Assembly (NCBI GenBank): GCA_017540945.1
Contig: JAFYAB010000024.1
Coordinates: 1 to 15,730 of the forward strand
Source: Oscillospiraceae bacterium
Lineage (GTDB): Bacteria > Bacillota_A > Clostridia > Oscillospirales > Oscillospiraceae
Direction: 5' to 3'
Length of the DNA stretch: 15,730 bases
The notes below the pieces were generated by a model. That model did not search any database. It had not been told where the DNA came from and worked only from the letters and a program-made list of their open reading frames with translations. The position numbers were made by a program, and so were the translations under genes. Below, one piece after another: positions 7,717 to 15,472 of the stretch. How positions within the stretch are numbered: position 1 is the first letter of the stretch; the number at the start of each line of letters is the position of its first letter.

Positions 7717-8721
7717 TCACGCGGATTTTCTTCGATGGAAGATCGCCTTGAGCAGGCCTTCATTGCTCAGATAGATCAGGAAGACCACCAGCAGCAGCGC
7801 GTTGATGATGGACTGCATGGAGGCGCTGATCTCGTTGGAGAAAGCAGCAAAGCTGGTATTGAGCAGGGACATGCAGAGGGCTGCGATCAGGTAGCCCAGC
7901 TTGTCGTTGCTGAAACGGCCGATATAACCGCCGATGAACATCGGCAGGAAGGCGGTAAACATGATGCCGATGGAGCCGAAGTTCAGAGCGCCGCCGTTGA
8001 TGGTGGAGCTGCGGACCGCGCTGAGGAAGCCTACGATGCCCATGAGAGCGCCGCAGATCCCATAGCAGACCAGGGCGTTGGGGACCTCCCGGATGCCGGT
8101 GTTGACGGCAACCTTCTGGCCGTTTTGCAGAGCTTTGTAGTCGTAGCCGAATTTCGTGCGGTCGAACAGGAACCAGACCAGCGCCAGCACAAGGACGATG
8201 ACCAATGCGGACCAGATCCAGGTGCCGGAAAAGGCGGACATAGAGGCGTTCCGCACCTCGGTGTTTACGTACTTCCCTTCGGTCACCGTGAAGGTGAGGC
8301 CCTCATAGATCAGGGTCACGCCGAGGGAAGTGATGATGGGCGGGATCCGGAGCGTGACGTAGAGCAGTCCGGACAGCAGGCCCAGTACCGCGCCGACGAC
8401 GACGCAGAGCAGCAGCATCAAAACCGCGGAGCCGCTGCCGCCGCCCAGCAGAGCATAGCTGAGCTTTGCGCTCAGGACAGAGGACAGCACAGCCATTGCG
8501 CCCAGGGAGAAGTCGAAGCGTCCGCTGTTCAGGTTGATGGAAAGCGCCATCGTTGTGATCATGACGATCGCCGCATAGAGCACGAAGTAATTCACGCTGA
8601 CCGGCGTGGCAAACATCTGCTTCCCGCCCGCTGCGCAAAGGCCGAACAGGACCGCCGCAAAGATCGCCGGGATCGCCAGGGTGCCGATCAGTTTGGCTCC
8701 GATGGATTGTTGTTGTTTCAT
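7717..8721 (-). CDS. CUT2-type sugar ABC transporter permease (second)
   Basis: An integral membrane subunit of the ribose/rhamnose-type ABC importer, 334 residues and very hydrophobic. I see about nine or ten membrane segments, beginning near residues 12-30, 45-63, 70-95 and 98-125. The family element NSGRFDFSLGAM (65-76) corresponds to the conserved GGxDLSVG motif of RbsC-like permeases. The cytoplasmic loop motif that contacts the ATPase is divergent (MFIGGYIGRFSND instead of GGTSxxGG), unlike the other permease here, so the pair is asymmetric. The start at 8721 has GGAGG eight to nine bases upstream. It follows the binding-protein gene after a strong hairpin. The substrate is not visible from sequence; operon context points to a rhamnose-containing sugar. 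Confidence 0.88.
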   Translation of the reverse strand: MKQQQSIGAKLIGTLAIPAIFAAVLFGLCAAGGKQMFATPVSVNYFVLYAAIVMITTMALSINLNSGRFDFSLGAMAVLSSVLSAKLSYALLGGGSGSAVLMLLLCVVVGAVLGLLSGLLYVTLRIPPIITSLGVTLIYEGLTFTVTEGKYVNTEVRNASMSAFSGTWIWSALVIVLVLALVWFLFDRTKFGYDYKALQNGQKVAVNTGIREVPNALVCYGICGALMGIVGFLSAVRSSTINGGALNFGSIGIMFTAFLPMFIGGYIGRFSNDKLGYLIAALCMSLLNTSFAAFSNEISASMQSIINALLLVVFLIYLSNEGLLKAIFHRRKSA

Positions 8722-8746
8722 GGCTGTGCCTCCGATTGCTTGATCT

Positions 8747-8775
8747 GCCCGCCGGGGTGTCGCTCCCCGGCGGGC
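8747..8775 (-). promoter_or_regulatory. GC-rich hairpin after the binding-protein gene
   Basis: Perfect 11-bp arms GCCCGCCGGGG (8747-8757) and CCCCGGCGGGC (8765-8775) enclose a 7-base loop, 47 bases past the stop codon of the solute-binding gene. There is no T run on either side, so it is not an intrinsic terminator. Such stems after binding-protein genes are known to protect the upstream mRNA from 3' decay, giving excess binding protein over permease. Confidence 0.6.
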
Positions 8776-8822
8776 GTGCCGTGGGAAGAAAAGAAGTGGA
8801 AAAAGCAGTTAACAGTCCTGAA

Positions 8823-9974
8823 TCAGCTTCTGTCAGCGGTCACAAGGGAGACGAAGCTGTCATAGGAGACGCTGTCGCCGATCACGGTGTCGAGCACGGA
8901 CTTGCTGAAGATGGGATTGTCGCCCTGGTCGGCGGTGGAGTACTTGGCAAAGGAGTCCGCGTCAGTGGCGACCAGATAGCCCTGGCTGATGGAGAGGGCG
9001 CTGCCGTTGGCGTCCCGCACGGGGTGGCCGTTGACCGCGTTGACAACCGCGGCAAAGATGGGGCCGATGCTGGAGGAGTATTTGCCGGCCAGGTAGACCA
9101 GCTTGCCCTCGGACATAGCCTTGCCGTTGGCGGCGGTGAAGGAGTCGATGTCGCTGAATTCCACACCTGCGCCGTTGAGCGCGTCGGTGAAGAAGGTGGT
9201 GGCCATGCCCACGCTCAGGAAGGCCTCGGGCTTCTGGCCCAGCAGGCCGAAGAGCTCGTCAAAGGTGGTGTCGCCGAAACCCTGGAAATATCCCACGAGC
9301 TCCACGCCGTTGGCACCGACCTTGCCGGCGTCGATGCCCTGGTCGCCGAAGATCTGGCCGACGATGGCGTCCTTGTCGGAGGCGCCGCCGTAGCTCATGC
9401 CGAGGCCGGCCAGAACGCCGGCGGCACGGTAGACGTGCATGGGGTTGGGAATGAAGGCGCCGTAGATGGCAACGGACTTCACACCCTTGTCGGCGAAGTA
9501 TTTGCCCATGGCATAGCCGGCTTCGTACTCGGTGTCCATGCTGGGGCCGATCTGGCCGACAAAGTACTCGCTGTTCTTGTAGGTCTCGAACTGGGCGTCG
9601 TCCAGCATGCCGGAGGCGACGGCGTAATAGAGCTTGTTCTGAATGCAGGTGTCGAGCTGGACGGCGCGGTCAGAGCTGGAGAAGGACAGGATGGCCTGGC
9701 AGCCCTGGGCGGCGAACTTCTCGATGGCGGACTTTTCGGCTGCCGCGTCGGCGAGCTGCTCCGTGTAGACGAAGCTCACGTTGGGGTACTGCTTTGCGAT
9801 GTAGTTCTCGTAGTAGCTGCGGAAGCCGAGGGCTTCTTCGCCGCTGACGTCGGCGACCAGAACGCCGATCTTGACGTTCTTTGCCGCTTCGTCCTTGGAG
9901 CAGCCTGCAAACAGGCAGGCGACCAGGGAAAGGGCCAGGACCAGAGCAAGGAGCTTGGTGAGTTTACGGTTCAT
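8823..9974 (-). CDS. CUT2-type sugar-binding lipoprotein
   Basis: The extracytoplasmic substrate receptor of the ABC importer, 383 residues. It begins with a lipoprotein signal: basic MNRKLTK, a hydrophobic stretch and the lipobox LFAGC with Cys25 as the lipidated residue, so the mature protein would be anchored on the outer face of the membrane. The rest reads as a type I periplasmic-binding fold with two alpha/beta lobes, starting NVKIGVLVADVSGEEALGF (about 33-51) and containing AILSFSSSD and KSVAIYGAF beta strands. The start at 9974 has GGAGG upstream. Its position between two permease genes and the GC-rich hairpin behind it favour high expression. The ligand cannot be read from sequence; free rhamnose or a rhamnosylated disaccharide fits the operon best. 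Confidence 0.9.
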   Translation of the reverse strand: MNRKLTKLLALVLALSLVACLFAGCSKDEAAKNVKIGVLVADVSGEEALGFRSYYENYIAKQYPNVSFVYTEQLADAAAEKSAIEKFAAQGCQAILSFSSSDRAVQLDTCIQNKLYYAVASGMLDDAQFETYKNSEYFVGQIGPSMDTEYEAGYAMGKYFADKGVKSVAIYGAFIPNPMHVYRAAGVLAGLGMSYGGASDKDAIVGQIFGDQGIDAGKVGANGVELVGYFQGFGDTTFDELFGLLGQKPEAFLSVGMATTFFTDALNGAGVEFSDIDSFTAANGKAMSEGKLVYLAGKYSSSIGPIFAAVVNAVNGHPVRDANGSALSISQGYLVATDADSFAKYSTADQGDNPIFSKSVLDTVIGDSVSYDSFVSLVTADRS

Positions 9975-10022
9975 GATGATTCCTCCATTATTTATTTAAC
10001 GCAAATGCGTCAGAGTACGGGA

Positions 10023-11012
10023 TCAGCGGGGCAGAAGCCTGGTGCGGTAGTTCATGCTGGTGACGTAGACCACGGCCAGGAAGAACACCGCGCTGACGAT
10101 CTGGGAGACGCCGTAGCCGGCGCCGCTGTCGATGACGATTTTCAGAATGTTGTTTAGCAGGATATAGGAGAAGCCGCCGACGATGGCCGCGTAGATCCTG
10201 GAACGGGAGCCCCCGGAGATCGGCATTCCGCCGAAGACGATGGCCACCAGGATATTCATGCCGATGGAGCCCGCCGTCGTCGGGGTCACGGAGGGGGTGT
10301 AGACCAGGGTCAGGAAGGCGCCGAGGCCCACTCCCAGGCCGGCCATTACAAAGGCGATGATCGCGTACACGTTGACCTTGATGCCGGAGAGCTTCGCGCA
10401 GACCGGATTGCTGCCCAGGAATTTCAGCCGTCTGCCCACCTTGGTGAAGTTGAAGACAAAGACGCAGATCAGGGCAAAGACGGCCAGGGCTGCCAGCTTG
10501 AAGGGGACCTTGTCCAGCGGTGCAACGATCGCGGCCGGAATGCCGATCCCGCCCAGAGCGCCGCCGTTGGTGGTAATGATCTGCGAGGCCACCGCCGAGA
10601 GCACCGACATCATGGCGACAGTGGTGACGAACACCGGAATGTGAAAGACGGAGGCCAACACGGAGCTCAAAAGCGAGCAGCCCACCGCAGCGCAGAAGAT
10701 GACGAGGATCATGAGCAGAAGGCTCTGGGTCGAATTGTAGACCATCACACCCAGCGTGGCGCTGAACAGCGTAGAGGCGCCGAGGCTGATATCAAAGGAG
10801 CCCAGGGAGTAGATGAAGATGGCCCCGGTGGCGACGATCGCCAGAACCACGCCTTCATTGAATATAATTCTGAGGTACATGTCCAGCCGGTAGCCCTTGG
10901 CGTTCACCGTCAGGCAGAGCGCGCCGAACAGGATCAGCAGCGCCGCAATCGGAAGCAGGGTCACCAGCAGCTCCCGCCGTCTGCTCTTTTTCGCAAGATT
11001 AGACTGTGCCAT
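10023..11012 (-). CDS. CUT2-type sugar ABC transporter permease (first)
   Basis: An integral membrane subunit, 329 residues, with about nine or ten hydrophobic segments (first near 14-36, then 52-70, 78-92, 97-122 and 124-146). GSFDISLGAS (71-80) matches the conserved loop of RbsC-family permeases. AIVFGGMPISGGSRSR (257-272) matches the cytoplasmic motif that engages the ATPase, and it is better conserved here than in the second permease. The N terminus is basic (KKSRRR), consistent with a cytoplasmic start. ATG at 11012 has AAGGAGG six bases upstream, directly after the ATPase stop with a 10-base gap. It probably forms a heterodimer with the product of 7717-8721. Confidence 0.9.
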   Translation of the reverse strand: MAQSNLAKKSRRRELLVTLLPIAALLILFGALCLTVNAKGYRLDMYLRIIFNEGVVLAIVATGAIFIYSLGSFDISLGASTLFSATLGVMVYNSTQSLLLMILVIFCAAVGCSLLSSVLASVFHIPVFVTTVAMMSVLSAVASQIITTNGGALGGIGIPAAIVAPLDKVPFKLAALAVFALICVFVFNFTKVGRRLKFLGSNPVCAKLSGIKVNVYAIIAFVMAGLGVGLGAFLTLVYTPSVTPTTAGSIGMNILVAIVFGGMPISGGSRSRIYAAIVGGFSYILLNNILKIVIDSGAGYGVSQIVSAVFFLAVVYVTSMNYRTRLLPR

Positions 11013-11022
11013 AGCTGCCTCC

Positions 11023-12519
11023 TTAAATCATATATTGGATGATCTCCCCGTCGGAGAGGCTGGGGCTGCGGTCAAATTCCTTCATGATGACGCCGTCCTT
11101 CATAATGATAAGACGGTCCGCCATGCCCATCAGCTCGGGCAGCTCCTCGGAGATCATGATAATGGCCTTGCCCTCCTGCTTGAGCCTGGTCATCAACTCG
11201 TACATGGCCTTTTTCACGCCGATGTCCACGCCGCGGGTCGGGCAGTCCAGGATCAGGATCTCGCTGCCCCGGCCGATCCACTTGCCGAAGACGACCTTCT
11301 GTTTGTTGCCGCCGGAGAGCTGGTTGACCAGTTGGTCCCGGTCGGCGCATTTGATGGAAAGGCTCCGGATCTGCTCGTCCACATAAGGCCGTTCCTTCGC
11401 GCCGGTCACGAGAAGATTTCCGACGGCGTAGCGCTCCATGCCCACGATGGCGATGTTGTCCCGGATGGTGCTGTTGAGCGCCAGGGATTCCAGATCCCGG
11501 TCCTTGGCGACGTAGCCGATCCCGTGCTTCATGGCTGTGGTCTCATTGGTGATCTTCGTTCCGTCCGCCGTGGTGACCTTGCCGGAGTCCGGCCGCTCCG
11601 CGCCGAACAGGAGCTTGCCCAGCGTGTGCATACCGCAGTGGGACAGGCCGCCGATGCCGACGATTTCGCCCCTGTGGAAGTCGATGCTGACGTCCTTCAG
11701 CGCGTCGCCGCACTGCAGATGCTCCGCCCTGAGCGCGACCTCCTCCAGTCTGGAGGGCGTGAAATCGCCGCGATAGTAGTCGCCCTTGAGCTCCCGGCCG
11801 ATCATGCTGGTGCGGATCGCGTCGGGATCGAATTCTTCCTTTTTAAAATCCCGGATGCGGACCCCGTCCCGGAGGACTGTCAGGGTATCGCAGACCTCGA
11901 TGATCTCCTCCAGGTCGTGGGAGATGAACAGGACGGCCTTGCCTTCGCTGCGGAAGCGTTTGATGACGTCATACAAAACGTCGCGGCCTGTCTGAGAAAG
12001 CGCGGTGGAGGTTTCGTCCACCACAAGGATGCTCGGCTGCTTCATAACGACCTTGGCGATTTCCACCAGCTTTCTGGTCTGAAAATCCAGCGCCGCCAGA
12101 GGCGTGCTGCCGCGCACGTCCTTGACGCCGATGGCCCGCAGGGCCTCGTCCGCCTTTTTGTTCAGCGCCCTTCGGTCAATCACGCCGAAGCGCTTGAATT
12201 GGTCAAGCTCGGCCAGAAAAATGTTCTCCGCCACCGTCACACCGGAAATCGTTCCGCTCTCCTGCACAATCATACCCACGCCCTTTTGCAGCGCATCGAT
12301 CATGCTCCTGGGCGCCCAGGGCTGTCCACGGAAGAACATCTCGCCGGCGTCGGCCTTCTGCATTCCGGCTGCGATGGAGGAAATGGTGGACTTGCCGGAG
12401 CCGTTTTCTCCGATCAAGCCGCGCACCTCGCTGGGCCAGACCTCCAGCGACACGTCGCCCAGGGCCACGGTGCTGGAAAAGGTTTTTCTGATATGCTTCA
12501 TTTCAAGGATGGGTTCCAT
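11023..12519 (-). CDS. CUT2-type sugar ABC transporter ATPase, tandem NBD
   Basis: The energy-coupling subunit, 498 residues with two fused nucleotide-binding domains as in RbsA. NBD1 has Walker A GENGSGKST (37-45), Q-loop Gln86, Walker B ILVVDE (164-169) and His201, but its signature is degraded (LDFQTRK, 144-150). NBD2 has a good signature LSGGNKQ (401-407) but no Walker A (GGLSHCGMHT, 290-299), and its Walker B is followed by Cys426 where the catalytic Glu belongs. Since each ATP site joins one Walker A to the other domain's signature, one site is complete and the other dead. ATG at 12519 is chosen because AGAGGTG lies just upstream; the GTG nine bases earlier falls in that site. It is the first gene of the operon. 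Confidence 0.92.
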   Translation of the reverse strand: MEPILEMKHIRKTFSSTVALGDVSLEVWPSEVRGLIGENGSGKSTISSIAAGMQKADAGEMFFRGQPWAPRSMIDALQKGVGMIVQESGTISGVTVAENIFLAELDQFKRFGVIDRRALNKKADEALRAIGVKDVRGSTPLAALDFQTRKLVEIAKVVMKQPSILVVDETSTALSQTGRDVLYDVIKRFRSEGKAVLFISHDLEEIIEVCDTLTVLRDGVRIRDFKKEEFDPDAIRTSMIGRELKGDYYRGDFTPSRLEEVALRAEHLQCGDALKDVSIDFHRGEIVGIGGLSHCGMHTLGKLLFGAERPDSGKVTTADGTKITNETTAMKHGIGYVAKDRDLESLALNSTIRDNIAIVGMERYAVGNLLVTGAKERPYVDEQIRSLSIKCADRDQLVNQLSGGNKQKVVFGKWIGRGSEILILDCPTRGVDIGVKKAMYELMTRLKQEGKAIIMISEELPELMGMADRLIIMKDGVIMKEFDRSPSLSDGEIIQYMI

Positions 12520-12553
12520 GCCGTTCACCTCTTTTGTGATTTCAGTTTAGCAG

Positions 12554-12585
12554 AAAAAAAGAAAACGTCCAATCCGGATGTTTTC
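12554..12585 (-). terminator. Terminator-like hairpin in the operon leader (possible attenuator)
   Basis: On the minus strand, arms GAAAACATCC (12585-12576) and GGACGTTTTC (12570-12561) pair over 10 bp with one G-T wobble around a 5-base loop, immediately followed by seven T (12560-12554). This is intrinsic-terminator shape. It ends about 35 bases before the ATPase start codon, with no gene upstream on that strand to terminate. It may act as an attenuator, or the inverted repeat may be a protein-binding site. Confidence 0.5.
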
Positions 12586-12792
12586 CTGAAATCCTCAGTT
12601 TTTTACTCTGATTTGCATGCAGGGGAGCCTTCCCGCCGCAGGCCGCCGCCGTTTCCGCCGGAGAGAACGAAAAAGCCGGGATTTTTGGCAGTCCCGCACA
12701 AATCGGCAGCGCCGGGCTTGTGATTTTTGACAGGAATCGGAAGCGAATGAAGGGAAAAACCTCCGTACAAAACCGGTATAAAAAAGTAATCT

Positions 12793-12852
12793 ATCCCGAT
12801 CATCTGAATAAAACTGCGATAATTTACTGTAAAATCATGATCAAATCCCGAT
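12793..12852. promoter_or_regulatory. Candidate AraC-type operator: ATCCCGAT direct repeat
   Basis: ATCCCGAT occurs at 12793-12800 and 12845-12852, in the same orientation and 52 bp apart, about five helical turns. Direct repeats on one face of the helix are typical of AraC-family operators. The intervening sequence contains the palindrome TGATCA (12838-12843). The right-hand copy lies just upstream of the regulator's own -35 box, so autoregulation is plausible. The evidence is two short matches only. Confidence 0.35.
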
Positions 12853-12858
12853 AAATCC

Positions 12859-12887
12859 TTGATTTTTTAATCTCTCTGCGGTAAACT
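12859..12887 (+). promoter_or_regulatory. Candidate promoter of the AraC-GH39 regulator
   Basis: TTGATT (12859-12864) and TAAACT (12882-12887) are separated by exactly 17 bases, and both are close to the sigma-70/SigA consensus. Transcription would start near 12894, giving a very short leader in which AAGGAGG (12894-12900) lies at or next to the 5' end. That tight geometry lowers confidence. Confidence 0.45.
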
Positions 12888-12908
12888 GGAAAAAAGGAGG
12901 TGCGAACA

Positions 12909-15383
12909 ATGACACAGGCAAACTATGAGATCCTGGATTTCAGCTCGCACATGCCCCTCCGGTGCAGGATGCTGCGTCTGGGGTATTCCGCCTTGCATCA
13001 GCATGACTATTTTGAAATTGACTTTGTACTCAGCGGCAAGCTCAGCGCCACCGTGGGCGATCAGGTTTACGCCTTCGGGCAGGAGGATCTGTTCACCGTG
13101 GACGCCCACGTGCCCCATGAGCTGCGAGGCTCGGACTGCGTACTGATCTCCGTGCAGTTTGAACAGTCCCTGTTTGAACGCACCCTGCCCACGCCGCAGC
13201 ATCCGCACTTTTTCTGCAACAGCGCCGTGCAGGGCGACAGCGCCGCCTTTGCGCAGCTCCGCCGCCTGATCGCCAGACTGGTCAAGAACAACGCCGATCA
13301 GCAGCTTGGCTTCGAGCTGCGAAATCTCTCCCTGGTCTATGAGATCATGGATGTGTTCTACAACAATTTCCGCATCCTTCGCACCAAGGCGCAGGATCAG
13401 CAGAGCCACCGCTATGCCGCCCGGATCGCGGAGATCGCGCGCATCGTCCGCGCCCACTATACGGAAAATTTCTCCCTGTCGATGCTGGCGGACAAGGTGC
13501 ATCTTTCCGCGCCCTATCTGTCCAAGTTTTTCGATCAGCAGTTCGGCATGACCTTCCTGGCCTATCTGACGCAGATCCGGCTGGATCACGCGGTCAACGC
13601 GCTGACCCATACGGAGAAAACCATTGACGATATCGCCGCCTCCAGCGGCTTTGCCAACACCCACGCCTTTGTACAGGCCTTCAAAAAAGCCTATGATACC
13701 CTCCCCAGCGTGTATCGCAGGAAGCTTCGCCTGGAAAAAGAAAAAGCCACCCCGCGCATCGAGGTGGAGCAGCATGACGATATGGCAGGGCTGAAAAAGT
13801 ACTTGGCCGACGAGGCGCAGACGCCGGTTTTGCAGCAGGCGGTCTCCTGCAGCGTCCGTCTGAACGCCGAAAAGCAAACGACGCCGCTTCAGCACAGCTG
13901 GCGCACGGTACTCGCGGCAGGGAACGTGGTCGATCTGCTGATGGCGGACGTGCAGACGGTGATCCGTCGGATGCAGAAGGAGATCGGGTTCCGGTATATC
14001 AAGCTGCACAACGTCTTCGCCGACGCCATGTACGTCTACACGCAGAAGGCGGACGGCACGCCGATCTACAATTTTTCCTATCTGGACCGGGTGCTGGACT
14101 TTGTGCAGGAGCTCGGCCTGCTGCCGATGATCGAGCTGAACTTTATGCCTGCCGCCCTGGCAAAAAACCCGAGCCGTCTTCTGTTCCACTATCTGGTGAG
14201 CGAGCCCAGCAGTCTGGACCGCTGGTGCGGCCTGATCGAAGCCCTGTTCTCCCATCTGCGCAAGCGCTATGGACTTAACGCCCTGCGGCAGTGGCGCTTT
14301 TCGGTCTGGCGCGAGCCGGACACGCCGGAGGCCCTGTTCGGCTTTTCCTCCGATGAACGCTTCTTTGTCTTCTATCAGCGGACCCGGGCGGTCGTCAAGG
14401 CCTGCGACAGCGCTCTGCAGTTCGGCGCTCCCTCGACCTTCTATCTGGCGGGCGTCGAGGATCCGATGTGGTACCTGGGCTTTCTGGACTGGTGCAGGGC
14501 CCGCGATTGCCTGCCGGATTTTCTGAATTTCGTCTTTTACGACGTGGAGCGGACGCAGGAAAGCTCCGGCGCCAAGCGGCAGTTCGGTTTTGTCGAAACT
14601 ATGGTGCTGCGGGGCGACGGCGACGGACTGCGGATGTTCCTTGACCAGGTGATCGCCGAACGCCGAAAGCAGGGCCTGTCCGGGCTTCCGATCTGCCTGA
14701 CGGAGTGGAACCACACCCCCAGCCAGAAGGACCTGCTGAACGACACCTGCTTCCGCAGCTGTTATCTGGTGAAGAATATCCTGCAGAACTATGACCGCAT
14801 CGCCGCGCTCTCCCCCTGGGCTGTCACCGATCTGATGGTGGAGGCCGATCTGCCCAAGGAGCTGTTCTTCGGCGGCCTGGGCCTGTTCACTGAGAGCGGG
14901 ATTCCCAAGGCCGGATACTATGCGCTGGTGCTCCTCTCCCGGCTGGGTGACCGCTTTCTCGGCAAGGGCGACGGCTGGTTCGCCGCCAAATCGGAGGACA
15001 GCTATCAGATTCTGCTCTACAATTACCGGCATTTCTCCCAGCTCTATGCCCATGGAGAGCGCTTTGATATGACCTTTACAGACCGCTATACGCCCTTCTC
15101 TCCGGAGCGTTCGCTGGACGTCCACATCCTTCTGGAGGAAGTGCCCGACGGCAGCTATCTCATCCGGGAAACCGTCGTCAACCGGAAAAACGGCAGCGCG
15201 TTTGATAAATGGCTGGAAATGGGCGCGCTGGAGCCGGACAGCAGGCAGGAGTTGGATACACTTGCCGCGCTTTCCGTCCCGCTCACCAGCAAATATCTTG
15301 CCAAGGCGGAAAAGCACATGCTGGCAATCGACGCGATGCTGGACATGCTGGAGGTTCGGTTGATCACCGTTTCGCCCCTGTGA
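12909..15383 (+). CDS. AraC-family regulator fused to a GH39 glycosidase-like domain
   Basis: An 824-residue cytoplasmic protein that probably activates the divergent operon. Residues 1-100 look like a cupin sensor (LRLGYSALHQHDYFEIDFV; HVPHELRG). Residues about 170-272 form the AraC double helix-turn-helix: SLSMLADKVHLSAPYLSKFF, then TIDDIAASSGFANTHAFVQAF. From about 325 to the end it resembles a GH39 beta-xylosidase, a TIM barrel plus beta-sandwich. VWREPDTPEAL keeps the acid/base Glu469, though the preceding clan-A Asn is Arg; CLTEWN keeps the nucleophile Glu599. The large domain may bind, or even cleave, the inducing glycoside. ATG at 12909 follows AAGGAGG; a GTG at 12900 lies inside that site. 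AraC-GH39 fusions exist in other Firmicutes. No clear terminator follows. Confidence 0.85.
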   Translation: MTQANYEILDFSSHMPLRCRMLRLGYSALHQHDYFEIDFVLSGKLSATVGDQVYAFGQEDLFTVDAHVPHELRGSDCVLISVQFEQSLFERTLPTPQHPHFFCNSAVQGDSAAFAQLRRLIARLVKNNADQQLGFELRNLSLVYEIMDVFYNNFRILRTKAQDQQSHRYAARIAEIARIVRAHYTENFSLSMLADKVHLSAPYLSKFFDQQFGMTFLAYLTQIRLDHAVNALTHTEKTIDDIAASSGFANTHAFVQAFKKAYDTLPSVYRRKLRLEKEKATPRIEVEQHDDMAGLKKYLADEAQTPVLQQAVSCSVRLNAEKQTTPLQHSWRTVLAAGNVVDLLMADVQTVIRRMQKEIGFRYIKLHNVFADAMYVYTQKADGTPIYNFSYLDRVLDFVQELGLLPMIELNFMPAALAKNPSRLLFHYLVSEPSSLDRWCGLIEALFSHLRKRYGLNALRQWRFSVWREPDTPEALFGFSSDERFFVFYQRTRAVVKACDSALQFGAPSTFYLAGVEDPMWYLGFLDWCRARDCLPDFLNFVFYDVERTQESSGAKRQFGFVETMVLRGDGDGLRMFLDQVIAERRKQGLSGLPICLTEWNHTPSQKDLLNDTCFRSCYLVKNILQNYDRIAALSPWAVTDLMVEADLPKELFFGGLGLFTESGIPKAGYYALVLLSRLGDRFLGKGDGWFAAKSEDSYQILLYNYRHFSQLYAHGERFDMTFTDRYTPFSPERSLDVHILLEEVPDGSYLIRETVVNRKNGSAFDKWLEMGALEPDSRQELDTLAALSVPLTSKYLAKAEKHMLAIDAMLDMLEVRLITVSPL

Positions 15384-15472
15384 CTTTTCCATTGACAAAT
15401 CCGCTGACAGGGCCTTGTCCTAAACAGCAAAAGCAAGATGAATTGGGGCAGCGCCGTTGACAAAGGTTTTAA

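Larger units (their letters stand above)
12520..12908. promoter_or_regulatory. Divergent control region between operon and regulator
   Basis: This 389-bp stretch has no credible gene. The half next to the regulator (12770-12890) is AT-rich and holds the promoter elements and an ATCCCGAT direct repeat. The half next to the operon (12549-12720) is leader-like, with a terminator-like hairpin near the ATPase start. On the minus strand I see only weak promoter candidates, for example TTTACA, 17 bases, then TATTCA (about 12806-12834), or a TATACC box near 12775-12780; weak boxes are usual for activator-dependent promoters. I found no good catabolite-response (cre) element. Confidence 0.55.

Noticed and set aside
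8736..10157. A 473-residue plus-strand frame opposite the binding-protein gene
   Set aside because: It spans the intergenic hairpin and parts of two real genes and reads as a Gly/Val/Ala-rich shadow.
12671..12720. A second possible hairpin in the leader (GGGA/TCCC with flanking GCC/GGC, or AAGCC/GGCTT)
   Set aside because: The stems are only 4-5 bp and alternative pairings compete; too weak to annotate without folding.
12603..12803. A 66-codon frame in the operon leader, same strand as the operon
   Set aside because: No ribosome binding site precedes its ATG, the composition is ordinary, and there is no run of regulatory codons, so a leader peptide is not supported.
12867..15398. An 843-residue open frame on the minus strand opposite the AraC-GH39 gene
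   Set aside because: It exactly mirrors a well-supported gene, has low-complexity composition and no recognisable domain. GC-rich codon usage leaves the antisense frame open.
15384..15472. A terminator or promoter after the regulator gene (GACAA/TTGTC pairs; TTGACA near TATGAT)
   Set aside because: The pairs leave no sensible loop or T run, and the promoter-like boxes are only about 10 bases apart.
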